DNA of 60,000 nucleotides from Apostichopus japonicus (GCF_037975245.1 NC_092580.1:25838501-25898500), one strand, 5' to 3'. Shown: positions 21,592 through 36,800, numbered from the stretch's first letter. Numbers and translations: made by a program. The notes: generated by a model not told the origin, from the letters alone.

Positions 21592-22617
21592 CATGTCCTT
21601 CCTCTCTGTCATTTACTACTCAGTGTAAGCTCTCTGCACAATAAAGTCGAACTATTTATTTGAACTATTTTAAAGAGGGTACGTTACTTTCATTTTAAAA
21701 TATGTACGTTGCACAATGACATAAGCTTAGTTATTTTTTTGAAGTAATGTGCCACTTTAAATCTCAAAGAGACCGTTGTAAAATTCTGTTATTCTCTTGT
21801 GGTCACGTTCCTTAGTCTACTTCACAAGTATTATACTTGACGACGACCTTGTATTGTGAATATAATCCATGCAATGATTAATGGCTATGTATTAGATTAA
21901 TATAATAATATTTATGGACTATCTGCACTATTTAACTTAAGTTTCAGTACTCTAGTACTAAATGCTTAGTCAAGTTAAGGAAAAATTTCTGCTTTATTAT
22001 TCTGTCAACATTTCTCAATTTCTAAATTAATTTAGCCTACTTTTCAAAACATAAATTACACGGAAGAATTGCACCAACTTTAACTGAGAAAGACTCTTCA
22101 TACATTATATAAGTTAACACTCAAGACTATTAATTTACAATATTAACATACAACACAGCACCACGCCAAACTGCATACAAACTTATCATGTCCTTCTCTC
22201 TGTCATTTACTACTCAAGTGTAAGCTCTCTGCACAATAAAGTCGAAATATTTATTTGAACTATTTTAAAGAGGGTACGTTACTTTCATTTTAAATTATGT
22301 GCGTTGCACAATGACATAAGCTTACTTATTTTCTTGAAGTAATGTGCCACTTTAAATCTCATAGAGAGCGATGTAAAAATTCTGTTATTCTCTCGTGGTC
22401 ACGTTCCCTAGCCTACTTCACAAGGAATATACTTGACGACGATCTTGTATTGTGAATATAATCCATGCAATGATTAATGGCTATACATTAGATAGAGTAA
22501 TATTTATGGACTATCTGCACTATTAAACTTTTCTCAATTTCAAAATTAATTTAGCCTACTTTTTAAAACATAAATTACACGGTAGAATTGCACTAACTTT
22601 AACTGAGAAAGACTCTT
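21592..22617. repeat. Tandem direct duplication of a 0.43-0.5 kb segment
   Basis: Copy 1 is about 21592-22098 and copy 2 about 22187-22617. They agree over long stretches (from CATGTCCTTC through the AAAGTCGAA, AGAGGGTACGTTAC and TTGTATTGTGAATATAATCC blocks to AACTGAGAAAGACTCTT). Copy 2 lacks about 70 bp corresponding to about 21942-22012. The spacer is about 90 bp. No coding sequence is included. Confidence 0.9.
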
Positions 22618-23164
22618 AGTTTTAAGTGAATGAAATGTTGCCCTATTCCAAGATGAGTCTGTTATTTATATGTGAGAAACTTGGTATTCGCTAGTTTCAA
22701 AACCACCAGTATGTTTCCTAACACTTGACCTTTGATATCCTACAACAATTTACCCTTTAATACGTTTTAAAGTTTCCACACTATGTCAACAACCTTACTT
22801 ATATTGCTGTAATAGTATAAAGGTTACGTGCATTCGTTGTACACACCTTTTAATACATCGACTAGAAGACCACCAATACATACAAAGCACAGAGAAACTT
22901 AGTCGAGTACGACTTGTGGGTACCATTCAGTCTTTCAAATAAACTTATCTTTATATATTAGTGCCAAATTTCTCAAAAGACTCAGTGCTTAATGTGCCAA
23001 GATACATTTAATACCCTTTCTTTAAGAGTTAACATAAGGAAATCTAAGTTACATGTATAGTTCTTGGTTTCTAATAAGAGAACAACTTTGATTTGTGTGA
23101 TTTGGTGTTTGTGCTGCACTGTATATGTTATGAAGAAAGAATTATTTCTATTCTTTTTTTGAGG

Positions 23165-23410
23165 GGAGGGGCTTGGAAGGGTGTGGTCTCCCCCTCATAT
23201 TTTAATTATAAAGCATTTGTTAAGCCATGACACAATAACATGTCTCTGCAGAGGTTCCCATCGTATTAGGGGGTGGGATTGTCTCTCCCTCATAAATTAA
23301 GCATTTGTTACACCACTACATGATAATATTGATTTGCACATATTCCGATCGTATTGGGGGATGGGCGTTGTCTCTCCCTCATATATGAAATTTTAAGCGT
23401 GTTACGCAAC
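23165..23410. repeat. Minisatellite, about three ~93-bp units
   Basis: The block TCTCYCCCTCAT recurs at about 23188, 23282 and 23372. Each is preceded by a G-rich segment and the first two are followed by an AAGCATTTGTTA-like segment. The units are diverged. Confidence 0.6.
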
Positions 23411-26400
23411 CAAAGGTTACTGTGTATTTTGGTGAGGCCTTTGGGGCCAATTTTCAAAGCGAGCGTATTCAGTCAAACAGGAAGCGGTTCACTTGAAAAT
23501 CAGAAAGTTTTGAGGTTACTGAATAATATGAATTGTCTTTGATCCCTGCCTTCGTTATTCCTTTAATGAGCTTCACAATTTAAAGTGTTCGACAAATACA
23601 ATGAAGTAATATTATGTGAGTCTATATACCCAGTAAGAAACTACCTGAAGTAGTTTGAATATGATATGGTGGAGTAGATAAAGGCGGTGACAGAAGAGTT
23701 TGCACTTTTCTTGCAGCTGATGAACATGTAATTGTTCCATATCAATGATGGATACGTCATTGACGTTGCTAATTATCAAGGTTCTAGTAATTACCACTTA
23801 TTCATTTGGTGAGTATATAATTGAATGAACGTCCTACAAGGAAGAGACACCTTGGGTTAACCTTTTTGAAGAAAAAAAATGCAAACTTGACATTTCCCCA
23901 CCAAATGATTATAAGATTATATTCATAAATGTAAATGTGTAGCGATTCACGGAAACCACTGCTGTGCAGTCTGAAACTATACATGAATTACTGACTCTTG
24001 ATAAACATGGAAAAATAGTTATACACTAATGTTTGAAATAATGTTTCATCGTTATCTAGACGATAGTCAAGGACATGTGTTATGATAAATCAAACGATTC
24101 GGTAATCATGTTAATTTCGGATAGAGATTTTTTTCCACAAATATTCAACAACAAAACAGTACCGGTATGTCTGTAGTAAGTAAGCCTTCCTTCAACTGAA
24201 TCAAGTGAAACGCAGCTACATGGCTCTAGAGCGGTTTTCTTATAATGATTTTTTAATACATTGTCTTTAGCTGTTGATTGCGACTTCCGTCTTAAATGCA
24301 CTTCAACACTACTACATTGAACGCTACACTAGGGAAACAGTCTCATGCGATTACACTGTAAAAATGGTACTTTAAATAACGCCACAATCGCCTTTCTAGG
24401 TATTGATGAGAAAGGATATGAATCGGGGGAGTTCCACATCAAGGTTATAGATCTATGGGTATTAAATATGTAGAAGCGAAACATGAATGTATACTTACAG
24501 AATTTCGGTGCTGCACTATGGAGGTCTTTCATCAATAGGTGAAATGAAAGTGTCTGTGATTGGTAAGTCTCTCTTATGGTTGAAACTTTAACCAGTCAAT
24601 ATTGGGACAATCAACTGGGGTGTGTTTGTAATGAATAACAGCATTGGGAGATTGCTGCATAACCCTTTGTGAACCACTATACTGAACATGAAATGCGTCC
24701 GCAATGAACACAACCGTAGTCAAGATTACTTAGGGAAGTTAAGAATAGTCAAATATTTCAAATTAACTGCAATTAAGAAACTGCTCAAATACAAACTATG
24801 ATAAACTAAAGACAGATGAATTTGTCATTGTTATACATCTCCCAGGGCTTAAACCGGGTAGTGTGTATTCTTCGATTATGTCGGTGAGATATACTCAGTT
24901 TGTTTAGCGGCTTAAGTAAAACTACTTTCTTGAAATACTGACCCAAATATTGTAAAACAGAATTATAAAAGTTGTCTGAAATGTTTTTGTTATAAATGCT
25001 CTGCTGCTTTTTGTTAATTTGTCATGGAAATATTAGTATGCCGGTTTAAGAACGTACCATTTGATATTACAGATCACCTAGACGACTTGACTAGAACAGG
25101 AGGGAGCAAATGGGAGCTTTCTTGAAGTGATACGTTTAGCGGGAAATGCGCTGCCGCAAGTATAATTGGCATGAATGGCCATTTAACAAAAAGGTTCAAT
25201 ATCCATTGATTTCTATGATGATAACCTATGTACAACACGCTGAAATTCTGTCATCTAACACATCTATTGATACATCAAGATAAAGTCATACCACTTTTTT
25301 TCGTTGCAATACTTTATATGCGTATTATCTAGACGTGCAGTAAAGACCGGCCTCGTTGGCTTTTATGGCTTAAATTGTTGTTATGAGTAACTCCCCTAAC
25401 GGGCAGCTAAGAAAACTTATGTTCCATTTTGGTGATATCCTAATTTAAAAATCGAGGTAAAATGTTATTACTGTAAACACTGATACCACTGTCGTCATTG
25501 TGTCATTTTTAGAGGTTCTTTATTGTAGACACGGCGTATGCAAATCCATGTACATTTAGTTATTTACATTGTAGTAGGTACAGCAAAGGTGGTTCGATGG
25601 TGTTCGATGGTGGTCTCGGTGCGCGAAGAAATATTGAACATGTAATATATACAAAATGGACTAAGATTATTCTTAGCTGTTTAAGGAATTAGTTAAAGAC
25701 AGTAATATATGATACAGAAGTCAAAAATGTTTGCTGGTTTTGTAATTTCTATATTTGTGTTCACAGAATAAAGAAATCAAGAAGAGATGTCTACATTAAG
25801 CTGTAAAAATTGGTTTAGTAGGTGTCATTTCATAAATATTTATTTCCATCCGAAACCATCACGAAGTCGAAATGAATGATGAAAAATTTCCTGTTTATGG
25901 ACGAGCCTTCGTAGAGATACGTTTGATTTCATGTACTTCATTTACTTTTTATTCTTTAATGTACTTCCTAATATCAGTTTCTTTACAAAAGTTTGGCGTG
26001 GGGGATCTACAAGTCTTAAACATATCAAAATGTCTCATCTCTTAAACTTTTATTTTAAATAAATCCTATGGTTATTCATTTGCAAATATTTATCTTGAAG
26101 CTGCTGTGCTTTTTTTTTTCAAAGACTACCAATGAAGACAAGAAAAATAAGATTTTTTTTTAAATTATATCGCAATGACATTCATTCTCAAATTAATTAA
26201 AATTAGAAATAACAGATATATGCGTGGTCATATTTATTTCTGCAAACAATACTTTTCTTCTCCCACAGATCCTAGACATTAACCATCGTGAAAAATCTTT
26301 GTTGCAATAAGAACATTGTAACCTTCTCATATTAAATGAAGAATTGTCTGTTCCGAAAATTTGTAAAAAACATACCAAGTCAGGTGGTTGACTATTTTAT

Positions 26401-26992
26401 ATTCAATATGTACATTTATTAATTTGCTAGTGGTTTAGTCTACTTGAACGCATATTTTGCAGGTTAATTAGGGATATCATGATAGCATCGACACATTTAA
26501 GAGTTATTTGCATTATTTCGTTTTTCTCTCTGTTGTTCGTTTGTTGTTTACTACTTTTGCTGGTGGATTTATTGAGAACACATTGACATCATTTGTACTA
26601 CATAAACTACATTATTGCATCAAGAAGTCATAACTCGAAAATTAGTTTCAATATCTCACATTGTATAAAATCTGACGGTATTAATCTATATTTAAATATT
26701 TTGTTAATATTTTGTCAAAATGGCGAGAGGATTTAAAAATAAAACCAATTATTAATAAGATGTTCATTGGCACTAGCTCATGACCTGGAGGATACTTTTT
26801 TAATGACTTTCATATAATAAAACGTATTTCCTAGAAAATTAAACTGTCCTTACTAAGTCAAACCTGAACTAAATTAGCTAAGACTTTTCCTTAGCCAACC
26901 ACTTAATTCGTACGACATCGACCTTTAAGTCAAACTTTAAACAGTAAATCAATTCATTGTCAACGTTTGAACACAGATAACAGTTTATAAAA

Positions 26993-27112
26993 ATGTCGTG
27001 CGAAGAATGTTCCTTTTCAAATATGTCATTAAGAAAACGTCCGGCTGTATTACATCGTGAAGAGAACGCCGAAGAAAGCATTGTATGTTCCCTTCTTAAG
27101 AAAAGAAAGTAG
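26993..27112 (+). CDS. Short unassigned ORF (39 aa)
   Basis: ATG to TAG, 39 residues, starting MSCEECSFSNMSLRKRPAVL and ending LLKKRK. It is rich in charged residues with two basic clusters that could act as nuclear targeting signals. It stands alone between genes B and A, with no recognisable homology or supporting exon. It could be a 5' coding exon, a retroposed fragment or noise. Confidence 0.2.
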   Translation: MSCEECSFSNMSLRKRPAVLHREENAEESIVCSLLKKRK

Positions 27113-27742
27113 GCATCAGACGAATCGAGAGCGTCAGTCAGGTTTTACCGATAAAGGAATATCAATGCTTCAAAATACGGTCTCTCTCAATTGGTGTATC
27201 CCCATTCTACTCTGACAGTCGTTTACTAACATAATATTAAGTTTGAACCAAAGTAGGAAAACATTGACATACTAATTTGTATTGTTATATGTACGATTAT
27301 GATAAATATGCAATTTTACAAATGAAATTTTATTGCAGTTAAAAATACATGTAGGCTGAAAGGACTTGATTTATTTTGTCATATTTTACTGTAAATGGTC
27401 TAACCCCATTTCGAAGGTGTCCTGTCACAATGTTAATCCGAAAACAATGAGGATTTTGTGTAAATAAGTATAAACAATAGTTTGTGAAACTAAATTAATG
27501 GTGAACAGAACGAGACGTTAAGCTATTACTTACAATTTGATTTAACACATAGTGCTTCAATTAATCAATTACAAGCAGTTAATTACATTTATAGAGTACC
27601 AAGATCATATAAAAAATTCTTAGGCGCTAAAAAGCTAAAACCATATAGACAATTACGGTTGATATTCTGCTTTCTTTAATACCGACTGTTCTTCATTATT
27701 CTAACACATTGACTGACTTGGGTCATCAGGATTTCTGGAAGC

Positions 27743-27850
27743 CTATAAGTTACCAATATTAATCGATTCAAGTTCGTAAAACGCCTCCGGACCTACTTCT
27801 TCATTTGTAACTCTCAACGTATTCACTGAGTGGTAGTTGGAGCTGAACCT
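27743..27850 (-). other. Gene B terminal exon with tyrosine motifs
   Basis: Phase-0 exon of 108 nt, 35 residues and TAG, with acceptor CCCCAAG. It contains SNYHSV (ITIM consensus) and AFYELE. The NEEV..EAFYEL part resembles KEED..SAYYQI of gene A, which supports both exon calls. Confidence 0.72.
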
Positions 27851-30800
27851 CTTGGGGTTAAATGAATACTATAAAGACAGAAAGATGATCAAGAACTGAA
27901 AAAAATATCGTCAAACACAAATAGGCACAGACTGTTATATGATCATGTTAATGCATGTCCTTAACGATTACTTTATCCGTTACCTTTGATAAAACCATAA
28001 CCACTATGGCTCTATGTCCTATTTAAACATAACTTGACGTAAACAAAGAAAGATATGATAGATTTGGGGGAATAAAATCAAATTTATTGTACCGTGTTCA
28101 AAAAGATTATGACGCAATACTGCTTCTCTCTAATAATCTTGAGAAATATAAACCGCATATTTTTTTGTAATTAAAGAACGTTATGTCACTTCAGGGTAAC
28201 CATGAGGTATATCTTGGTATTGTATTTATTACAGGGTGTAGCATCGTAAAACTGGGGAAGACCAAAACATGCCATCATATTATGCAAAAGAGTAAAATGT
28301 TTCTAAAATACTAAGTTAAAATTCAAAGATGTGTGGCATGATTGATGATGTACATGGGTGGAACAAGTTGCCAGCAACTTAAGTTGAGATCATTTCAAAA
28401 CAAACTCTTTATGTTTTCGAAAAAACTCAAAACTACATACATAAAGTAGATGATTTACTTCTTTGGAAATAGGCATTCCCTCCCCCTCCCCCCCCCCTTT
28501 CTTTAGCTGTTCCTTTCTTCTCGTTTTTCCTCTAGGATTTCATTTCTCTTCTTGGTGGCGGTATGCAATTAAGTCCAACCCGAATATACTTTGTTTGTTT
28601 ACACTATCAGTACTGCTTACAAAATAAGGACACAAGCAGTAATAAATCCTCATTGTAGTTTTTGCAACAGAGTACTTCCAAATACTAGAAAACTACCGAA
28701 AAAACCTACCACTGTAGAAGTTCTGTTCTTTTTCTCAATGATATCTCTGACAGCGTCGACGGATGGTCGATCTTCAAACCGCTTCCTAAGACACATCTCC
28801 AAAAGTGTACACCTACAGTAGAATCCAAAATGTATATTTTTGAATTTTTTCTCACAATAAACTCAATGTTATAATCATTGCAAACCAGGGCGTTTGTTTG
28901 TGTTTCATTGAAATTCAGTATCATTGAAAATCTCGCAGGACTTCTTTATATAAGCTATTGGTTCATTTGTGTACTAAAATTTACACGACATTGTCTCTGG
29001 GTAAGCGAGATTCATTCATAATTCATATAATTTGAGAAAGCATTTGAGAAGCGAATTATTACTTACTTTTCTTTTGAGAAATCACAAACCTCACAAGTTC
29101 GAATAATTTCCTTTTGCATCTGTTTGTCATCTAGTGAGATAATTCTATGTAAGGATTCGGTCTCTGCATATGTGGAGTAATATTTGAAGGTAGCATATGT
29201 ATTAAATTCCAAAGAGAGAGATATCAGTAAAAAATCATCTAAATGGAAACTGTACAAAAACTCAATTGAAGTTTACTGTTATAATAATTTTATGAAATTT
29301 GGCGTGTTCCTTACAAAAATACAAAACTCTCCAGATGGGTAACTTGCTACATTCGTATTAAGTTGCTCGTAGAAGTGCAGTTTGTTTATTCTCTTGTTAT
29401 TCGTGTTGCACTGTCGTTTCTAGCCATGATCTTTTTTTCTAAACAGTGACAGTCAATATTATTCCAATTTTCACATTCCATGTTCATGTTGGTTTGTTTG
29501 ACTTGGAGAGGATTTAAGTTTGTTCCAACCCTCAATAGAAGTGAGTCCTTCTATCTACATAGCAAGAATTTGGTACCACGCAGTGAGTGGTGTTTACAGG
29601 GAAACCAAGATAGTACCAGTAAGCATGAATGTCATAATTGTATCAACAGTATTGCACAATGAAGTTTAAGGTATACGACATATAAATAAATGTATATCTT
29701 TCACTTATCATATCAATATACACATGCTACATGTTTAAATGTATTTCATTCTTACAATAATGTATTCAATATGTATATTTTGGATGAAGGATAATAAGTA
29801 TATTTACCGCCAAAGAATACTTCCCATAGCACTATACCAATTGCCCAAATGTCACTAGCTGGTCGGTAGTCCCCAAACAATATGCTCTCTGGCGCCAAAG
29901 TCCATTTCGAGTCCATGCCCTGTGTAGTAACAACGAATTGGTTAAACTTCACAGATACATATCATTGCTGTGTATGTTGAATCTCATAAATTACAACAAC
30001 AACAACAATCAGAATGAAACCATTTTTATAAGTACCTCCCGAACATAAAAATGTAGGAATTTTCTCGCGTCTTTTGTCGAGCAGAAGCCGTACAGTTTAC
30101 AACGTCCACTGCTATCAACCAGTATCCGTTTGGCTTGTAAGCCAGGGTGGGAGCACTGTTAACACGGAAGAAAAACAAAATTACATTTTGATAAGTGTTA
30201 ATTGACTGATAAACATGGGTAATAATCCCCAACTGCTTACGGTTTTAATTCGATCAACAATTTACAAACTAGCGATAAAATTGAAGATGACTTGATTACT
30301 TGTATAACAAGACATTGTAACTAGGTTTCGAACGTTAAGATGATCACACAAGAGTCTAAGCAAACACAAACACGATCGTCCAAAGCCCATTTGCTAAGTT
30401 TTGCCATTGATGAGAAGTTATTTTCCCCCTCTTCTTTGCTTGATGTCATATATGCCAACAACACATCAAAGTGCCTTGTGTTCTCCGATTTAGCCAGGAT
30501 GTCTTCAGAATCCCTTCATGTGCAATTTGCCCATGTGCAAGTTTACATATTTAGATCAAATTATTTAATATATCAATGTTGCTGATTTACTCGACTTGTC
30601 TAGAATAACAGTCAATGTTCTCATATTTTATCCAAGATATACACTTTTTCAATATGCTTACGCCCATCGTTGCAAGGTGCGACATTGCTCTGATGATATC
30701 CGCAGCATAATCTGGACCGTTGTTTTCATTTCCTATTGCAGAGTATATACTGGTGTTGCTGTAGTTATTAATGAGGCAGGCATCTAATGTTGTCAGCGCA

Positions 30801-33800
30801 AAATGGTCTTGTATCAAGTAAACTACACCTGCACCAAAAACAAAGTTAAGAAATTATGTTTATCTAGTTTAGTGAATGAAATATTGTCTAATGGTACATT
30901 GTCAAACGGCGAGAAAATCATTGTCATCAAATGTGAATCATAACAGTTGTCCGGGTCGTCGTCGTCGTCATCAGCTCTTTCGTCATCGTCACCATCAACA
31001 CCACAATATCATCACCACAATAATTATTATCGTAAAATTGAAACCTGAAAGTTCTATGCAAAAATGTTAACAGTTCTAAATTCCTTGACGATCATCACTT
31101 AAAGCTTGTTAAATACGCGTAACATAATGGTTTAGACAATAATATAGATGCATGCAGAAAATCTATATACTGACTTTGTCGTTGACAAAAAAAAAGGCAA
31201 TACGTAGTCATTTCTAACCTTCGTGTTTGCAGTACCCAATCGTCTTTAATATGTTCTCATGTTCAGGAAAGGAAATGTGCATGTGGAGGCAGCTCTGCCA
31301 TAGCTGCTTGACCTCTTTGGAAGCGTTTGCTAGGTAATACGAAATAAAACAAAGCAAGGTAGTAATGTTAGTTAATCAAATTGTCTGAAAGGTAAATGTT
31401 GATGAAATATACATGTTCTATCGACTGAGTGAAAACCAGGGGTACAGTAGGTACTTTAGGTGCTCGAACTCAGAACTGAGTTTGAAATCAAGTACACATT
31501 CCCTGACATTTTGAAACTGAGATTGTCTTTGGTTCGGTCTTGTCTCGAACTTGTCCTGTACTAAATTCGGACGCACGACAGAGTAAGGCGAGTCTCTATA
31601 AAAGGTATTTATGCCTCACTAGAAAGAACAGTACTTCCATTAAACGAAACCCCTTTTAATTTCCTGTCGTTGTGATCTATCCTAGTTTATAAATCATGGC
31701 CCTCTGCAAACACCTGAAAAAATAGAAGAATCCCATCAGAAACTTACCTTCAACATAAGAAATAACAACGTCTCTTGATTTTGTGCGGCCTAAGCTAAGA
31801 ATTCCTTCCCATCTCAAAATAACAGTTGACCTGCTCAACTTATTTAGGAGTTTGATACCTTCTCTAGGTATCACCATGGAATTTTCTACTTCATAAGCGT
31901 TTTCCACGTCATCATATTCTAAGTAGACCAAAAGCGAAAGACGAATTCATTGTGGCATGTACACCATAAAAAGAATATTCGCACTTTACATGAAAAAGTT
32001 ATATATTAAAACCTATCTGATATGAACGTGCTTTTTCTCATTTATATTTAATAAATTCAATCAAAAAATGACATTTAAATTTTGCCAAAGCAGTTTACCA
32101 TACAGTGAATTATGCTAGGGTTTAATAAACCTTATGAAAGTTAATTAATTACTTATTGCAGTATCTGCTGCTGAAATGATAAGATAGACATAGTTTAACG
32201 CTAAGAGTCACAAACTTCTAATTTTGACCCGATTTGTCCACTGTTGTGTCGATTTTTGAGGATAGTTGTACCACATATCCAATTTATGATTGCACTTTTC
32301 ACTATATAGGGTAATGCGTTATGCATTTTAACCATCTTAATTCTCCTTTCTTGATTCCTAATAAGAGTAATGCTGCTGCACACCAATGGACCTCGCTACC
32401 CTCGCCCAAAATTAACAACTGTGCTGTCATATCGCCCATGTGTAGTTCCGCTAAACTTGACAAGAAGCAGTCTTCTGACAGCGGATCGAGATTGATAAGC
32501 AGACGTATGTACAATTTCGTTCATAGTTATTAAAGGAGAGATCTCTGGAAACATAGTAACGAAGTTTCAAGTGAAAATAATAGTTTTAAGCACCTTATCT
32601 GGTGTTCCTTAATGCACTTTTTCGTTTGTTTAAACTGTACATTCTTTACCAAGGAGTATGTATGGACCTATGTAGTATCCATTAACTTCTCAACAATTTG
32701 TAGGTGAAACAATTGTATCAGCCTAACCGCAAAACCTGATAACGTACACTTTAACAAACATTTGTACTTATACCCTACGGTACCACATATTTGTCCTCCT
32801 CCCCCCCCCCCCATATTGTAAAGAAGTTATCCTTTCCCACATTTCTGTGGAAATCACGCTAACCGATATTTTTTATTTCAAAGTTCGATGGAAATTCGGC
32901 GTAATATAATTTTTTGTATAGCACTTAAGGTCTTATCGTAGAGTGAAATTGGTATTCAATTTTAGAGTTCTTTATCATCTATATTCTCCTTTCAGATCTC
33001 GCAGCAGCCGTCTCAAGCTAATAATTCCGGGCGCCGGTAGTTTATATATCGAACTGCTTAGGTGGGCACTCATCATCTTCCCGAGGTTGAATCTAGTAAA
33101 TCTCTTTTAATGAAGATTTTGGTGTTGATTAACTGCTTAATTATTTACCTGGTAAAGATCCATAGATACTGGAAAAATCGTCTTCCATTACATCAGTGAG
33201 ATGAACAGTCGGCAAAGGGTTTCTTAATAAAAAAAATAATATTCAGTTACTGCTATACTTCCATGCAATGGTTATATGTTTATGTCAAACGTTCAACATG
33301 AAAGGATAAGCGTAAGCAAAATATTTATTTTTGGAAAGTAGAAAAAACTCCGTGCTGCATACAAACACAAAATATAAGGAATGCTCTTTATTTCTTAGGC
33401 TTACCTCAGCCGTGTGTCCTTTTTCATGCATCGTAATTGCCAGTAATCTATTTTGAAAGATATATTGATATGTTAATTACACAAACCCAGTACTTTTTAA
33501 TGTCAGTGATATATATTAATATATGTATATAATGTAAATACATAATACATAATATAATGTATATATTAATGTGTCACAGCTTTTGTCAACAAATAATTTG
33601 TTTTTGGAACCTGCAGTATATGATTTACAAGATTTTAACATAATATAGCTTACGAGTATTTGCCATTTCATCCTTTAGTTGTTCTTATGTAATTATAAAT
33701 ATTTTGAATTTATCAAAGTGTCAAAAACATGTTCCCCTTTCCTTTGTAGGACATAACTGACCGTAAACGTTAACATAACATCAGTTATATGCTGGTTAAT

Positions 33801-36800
33801 ATTCTTGACCTTTTCTTTCATTCCTGCTGCTACTCACTCTCTCGTCAAAATCAAGTTAAAAGGTCATATTGTGTTTCATTGCTAAAATACCAGCAATTTA
33901 TATTAAACTATGGCGGTATTTTACTTGTCTTTCACTCAAATATATTTGCATCTAGTTTTTTTCCCATGTTAGCATTACATCACTTACTTCTCCTATAAAC
34001 GAGCAATGCAATCGGTACGATGAGAACAGCCAAGACAAATAACGAGAAGTAACGGGCAGAGTTCGATATTCTTCTTACTGCAAATTCAAAGAGATACGAA
34101 GTGATGTGTTTGATGTATAGTGATATGAATATCTCTTGAAAATAAATCATTTTATAAAGCCTTAAGCCATTTCTGAATATATCAAACACCTGTATGTTAC
34201 CTCAGAAGTCCATCTTTTCACAAGCGCATACTTTGTACTATAGGGAAGAAGCTTCTCATAGGATTGTTCCTTAATTCGCGCATAGTATTTTATACACATG
34301 TGTTGAACTATAATGTTCTCGAATTATTTTACAGTACAATAAATTTCAGAAAGATGTGCGATGAGGTATGATCTTTGTTTTGTTTTGTTTTCACTATCAA
34401 ATATTACTTTCTACTTGACATGTTTACAGATTGCAGTCTCCATAAGTGCACGCGCTTCACTTTATCTTTTAATATTTTTTCTCTGTTACCATTAAATCAT
34501 GTTCCTCCACCCCCATTTTCAACTTTATTTAACATTGATTCTATACTCCTCTCTGTTTGGTTTATCTTCTAAACAAACCTTGCCTGTGGATTGTTTCTGT
34601 ATACTTTCCTTTGCGTTTGCATACATCGTTTGCATTCTTGGAAATCCAAGTCTTCAATTTTTTTAAACACTGATTACGATTCACCTACATTTTATCATTT
34701 TAGTGCAATTAATTAGTTGATAACTGCCATCTAATATCTGACCTCTTGTTTTACTTTTATTTTTAAATCATACATTTGTTTGTGTAACTGCGGAAAGGGA
34801 AAATAATAAGGAAAAGTTAAACCAAACTGAATGACTGTTGTAAGAATTTTACTTGATCTACAAGCGTGAAATGTATTTAGAATGAGACTACAGGTGAAAC
34901 ATGAATACAACGCAAGTAAAAATTAATTATGGGTTCTTACCAGTGACCATAACAGTATTGGAAATCTCTCCCATGAAACATGACACATTTCTGTATTCAC
35001 TTTCTATCTTGATATTCAAAACAGATGAATTAGCTTCTTTGCGAGTTTCTGTGTGAGCTTCGGTAGTTGATAATATTTCTGTGATTTCAATGTTGTTGAT
35101 TTTCCATTTGTAGTCATACTCGGGAGGTACTTGATCAGTGTAGCACACAAAGTTATAATCTAACGACTCCATCACTTCTACTGAATTCGAACAAAGTTTT
35201 CCTTGACACGTTATGTAGACTGATGGATCTATATATAGAAAACATTGACACAGTAACATGCCTTTCTAAAAAATAAAACATTCGCCACGCTGTTGGTTTG
35301 GACGTATAAGTGAATTAACATACAACCGTATTATTTCGAACAGTGACTACGCCCAGATACTGCCATACCAAAGATAATATTCATTCATTTATTATTTTAT
35401 CACTTGTCTTGTAGAGAACAAAGTGAAAGTATAACAAGTACAAGTGATACATAAAATAGAAAAGAGGTAATACAGGCACAATACTCCCTGATTGAAAAAA
35501 AAACAAGAGAAAAAAACCGACACTAATAATAGACACCGACTTCCCGATGCCCACCTGCCCCCCCCCCCCCCTCCCTCACACACACATACGCAGAACCGGT
35601 ATAATTGATGAAAAATAATGTAGTGGGGTTTCTGTTATGCCTTCTGAAATGAAGGTGCTGAAGGCATGGCTGTATTAGGTGGCATAGAAAATGTGATATG
35701 CCTGAATGCTCTCTTTTAAAGAATAAATAGGTCCTTGAGATTTGTTTTGATGTACAAGACCAGACACTGACACAATACGAAAAATGAGAAGTTTATAAAA
35801 CTTAAATCAATATAGTCCTTGGAAAAATAAATAGAAAACATACAATAAGACCCCAAAATCCCCCTACATATATAAGACAACTTTAAGAACCCATGCAGAA
35901 AAACACCCTCTCCTTCAGAGAATCTTTGATTCGCATCGGGCACTCCCATAAAGATGCAGACTCATTCCTAAATCAGTTGTGGAAGATTTCAATCTATTAA
36001 TATTTATAAGAACAACCTTCCATTTAGTGCAATTCTTATAGACCTATATTGTAGCCTAAACTTCCATCAGAATACACCATTTGACTTAAAGAGTGTTAAC
36101 ACTACCGCCGTCCCCCTCGCCCCCTCCCCCTCCCCACCCCAAAAAACTTGAGCAACTTGGCCTCCCATCAAGATTCAGGCCACTACCTTAATCAGTCGAG
36201 AAAATTTTTATGTCTATTATTATTTATTTGCACAATCTAGCAAGCTTCATATATTGACTAAAATGCAATAAAATTATCCATCAGACTGCATCAAATGACG
36301 TCTAAAATATTAATTGTGGAGGAACCCTCAGACCCCCCCCCCCTTCATCAGAAGCGGTTGCAGTGACACCAGGGCAACCCTCTCCTTTATTCGCTTATAT
36401 TCATTCCATAAACGTTTAGTCCCTATCTCATAAAGTCGCGGGAATTTGCTCCTTCCCCATCCAAATTTGAAATCCTGTGCACATTAGACGTTCGAGAGTC
36501 TTAGAGAGGGGAAGTAAACTAGAAATAGGAAAAACGTAGTTAATCACCATTTAAAACAAAATAATTACAATTTTAACAGTATTCAAAATGTTCAACAAAA
36601 GACCAGAGATAACCGTTATTAAAAATATCAGTCTGATGTTTGCAATATGAGAATAACATACTTAAAAATATTTTGTTTGAGGTTGTCAAAAGAGTAACAG
36701 CAAGGGCTATGGTGAATTCGGTTTCAGACACAGGACGGAGAAAAATAGAAACATGGTTGGAATTTCCAAGATAAGTAATAGGCATGCTTGTAGCAGATAT

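Larger units (their letters stand above)
20400..27742. other. Spacer between genes A and B
   Basis: No conserved gene is seen in these 7.3 kb. They contain the putative promoter side of gene A, a large direct duplication (21592-22617), a short minisatellite (23165-23410) and one short unassigned ORF (26993-27112). Other open frames here are short and lack splice or codon support. Confidence 0.6.

Noticed and set aside
23665-23700. Second tRNA-like A box (GATAAAGGCGGTG)
   Set aside because: No B box or T arm follows at the right distance.
28650-28710. Read-through stop as the end of gene B
   Set aside because: Possible as an isoform, but the donor at 28710 and the tail exon at 27850-27743 match the plan of gene A.
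32302-32533. Overlapping 70-codon open frames on both strands
   Set aside because: They lie in a gene B intron with no recognisable motif or splice support; possibly transposon-derived but not assignable.
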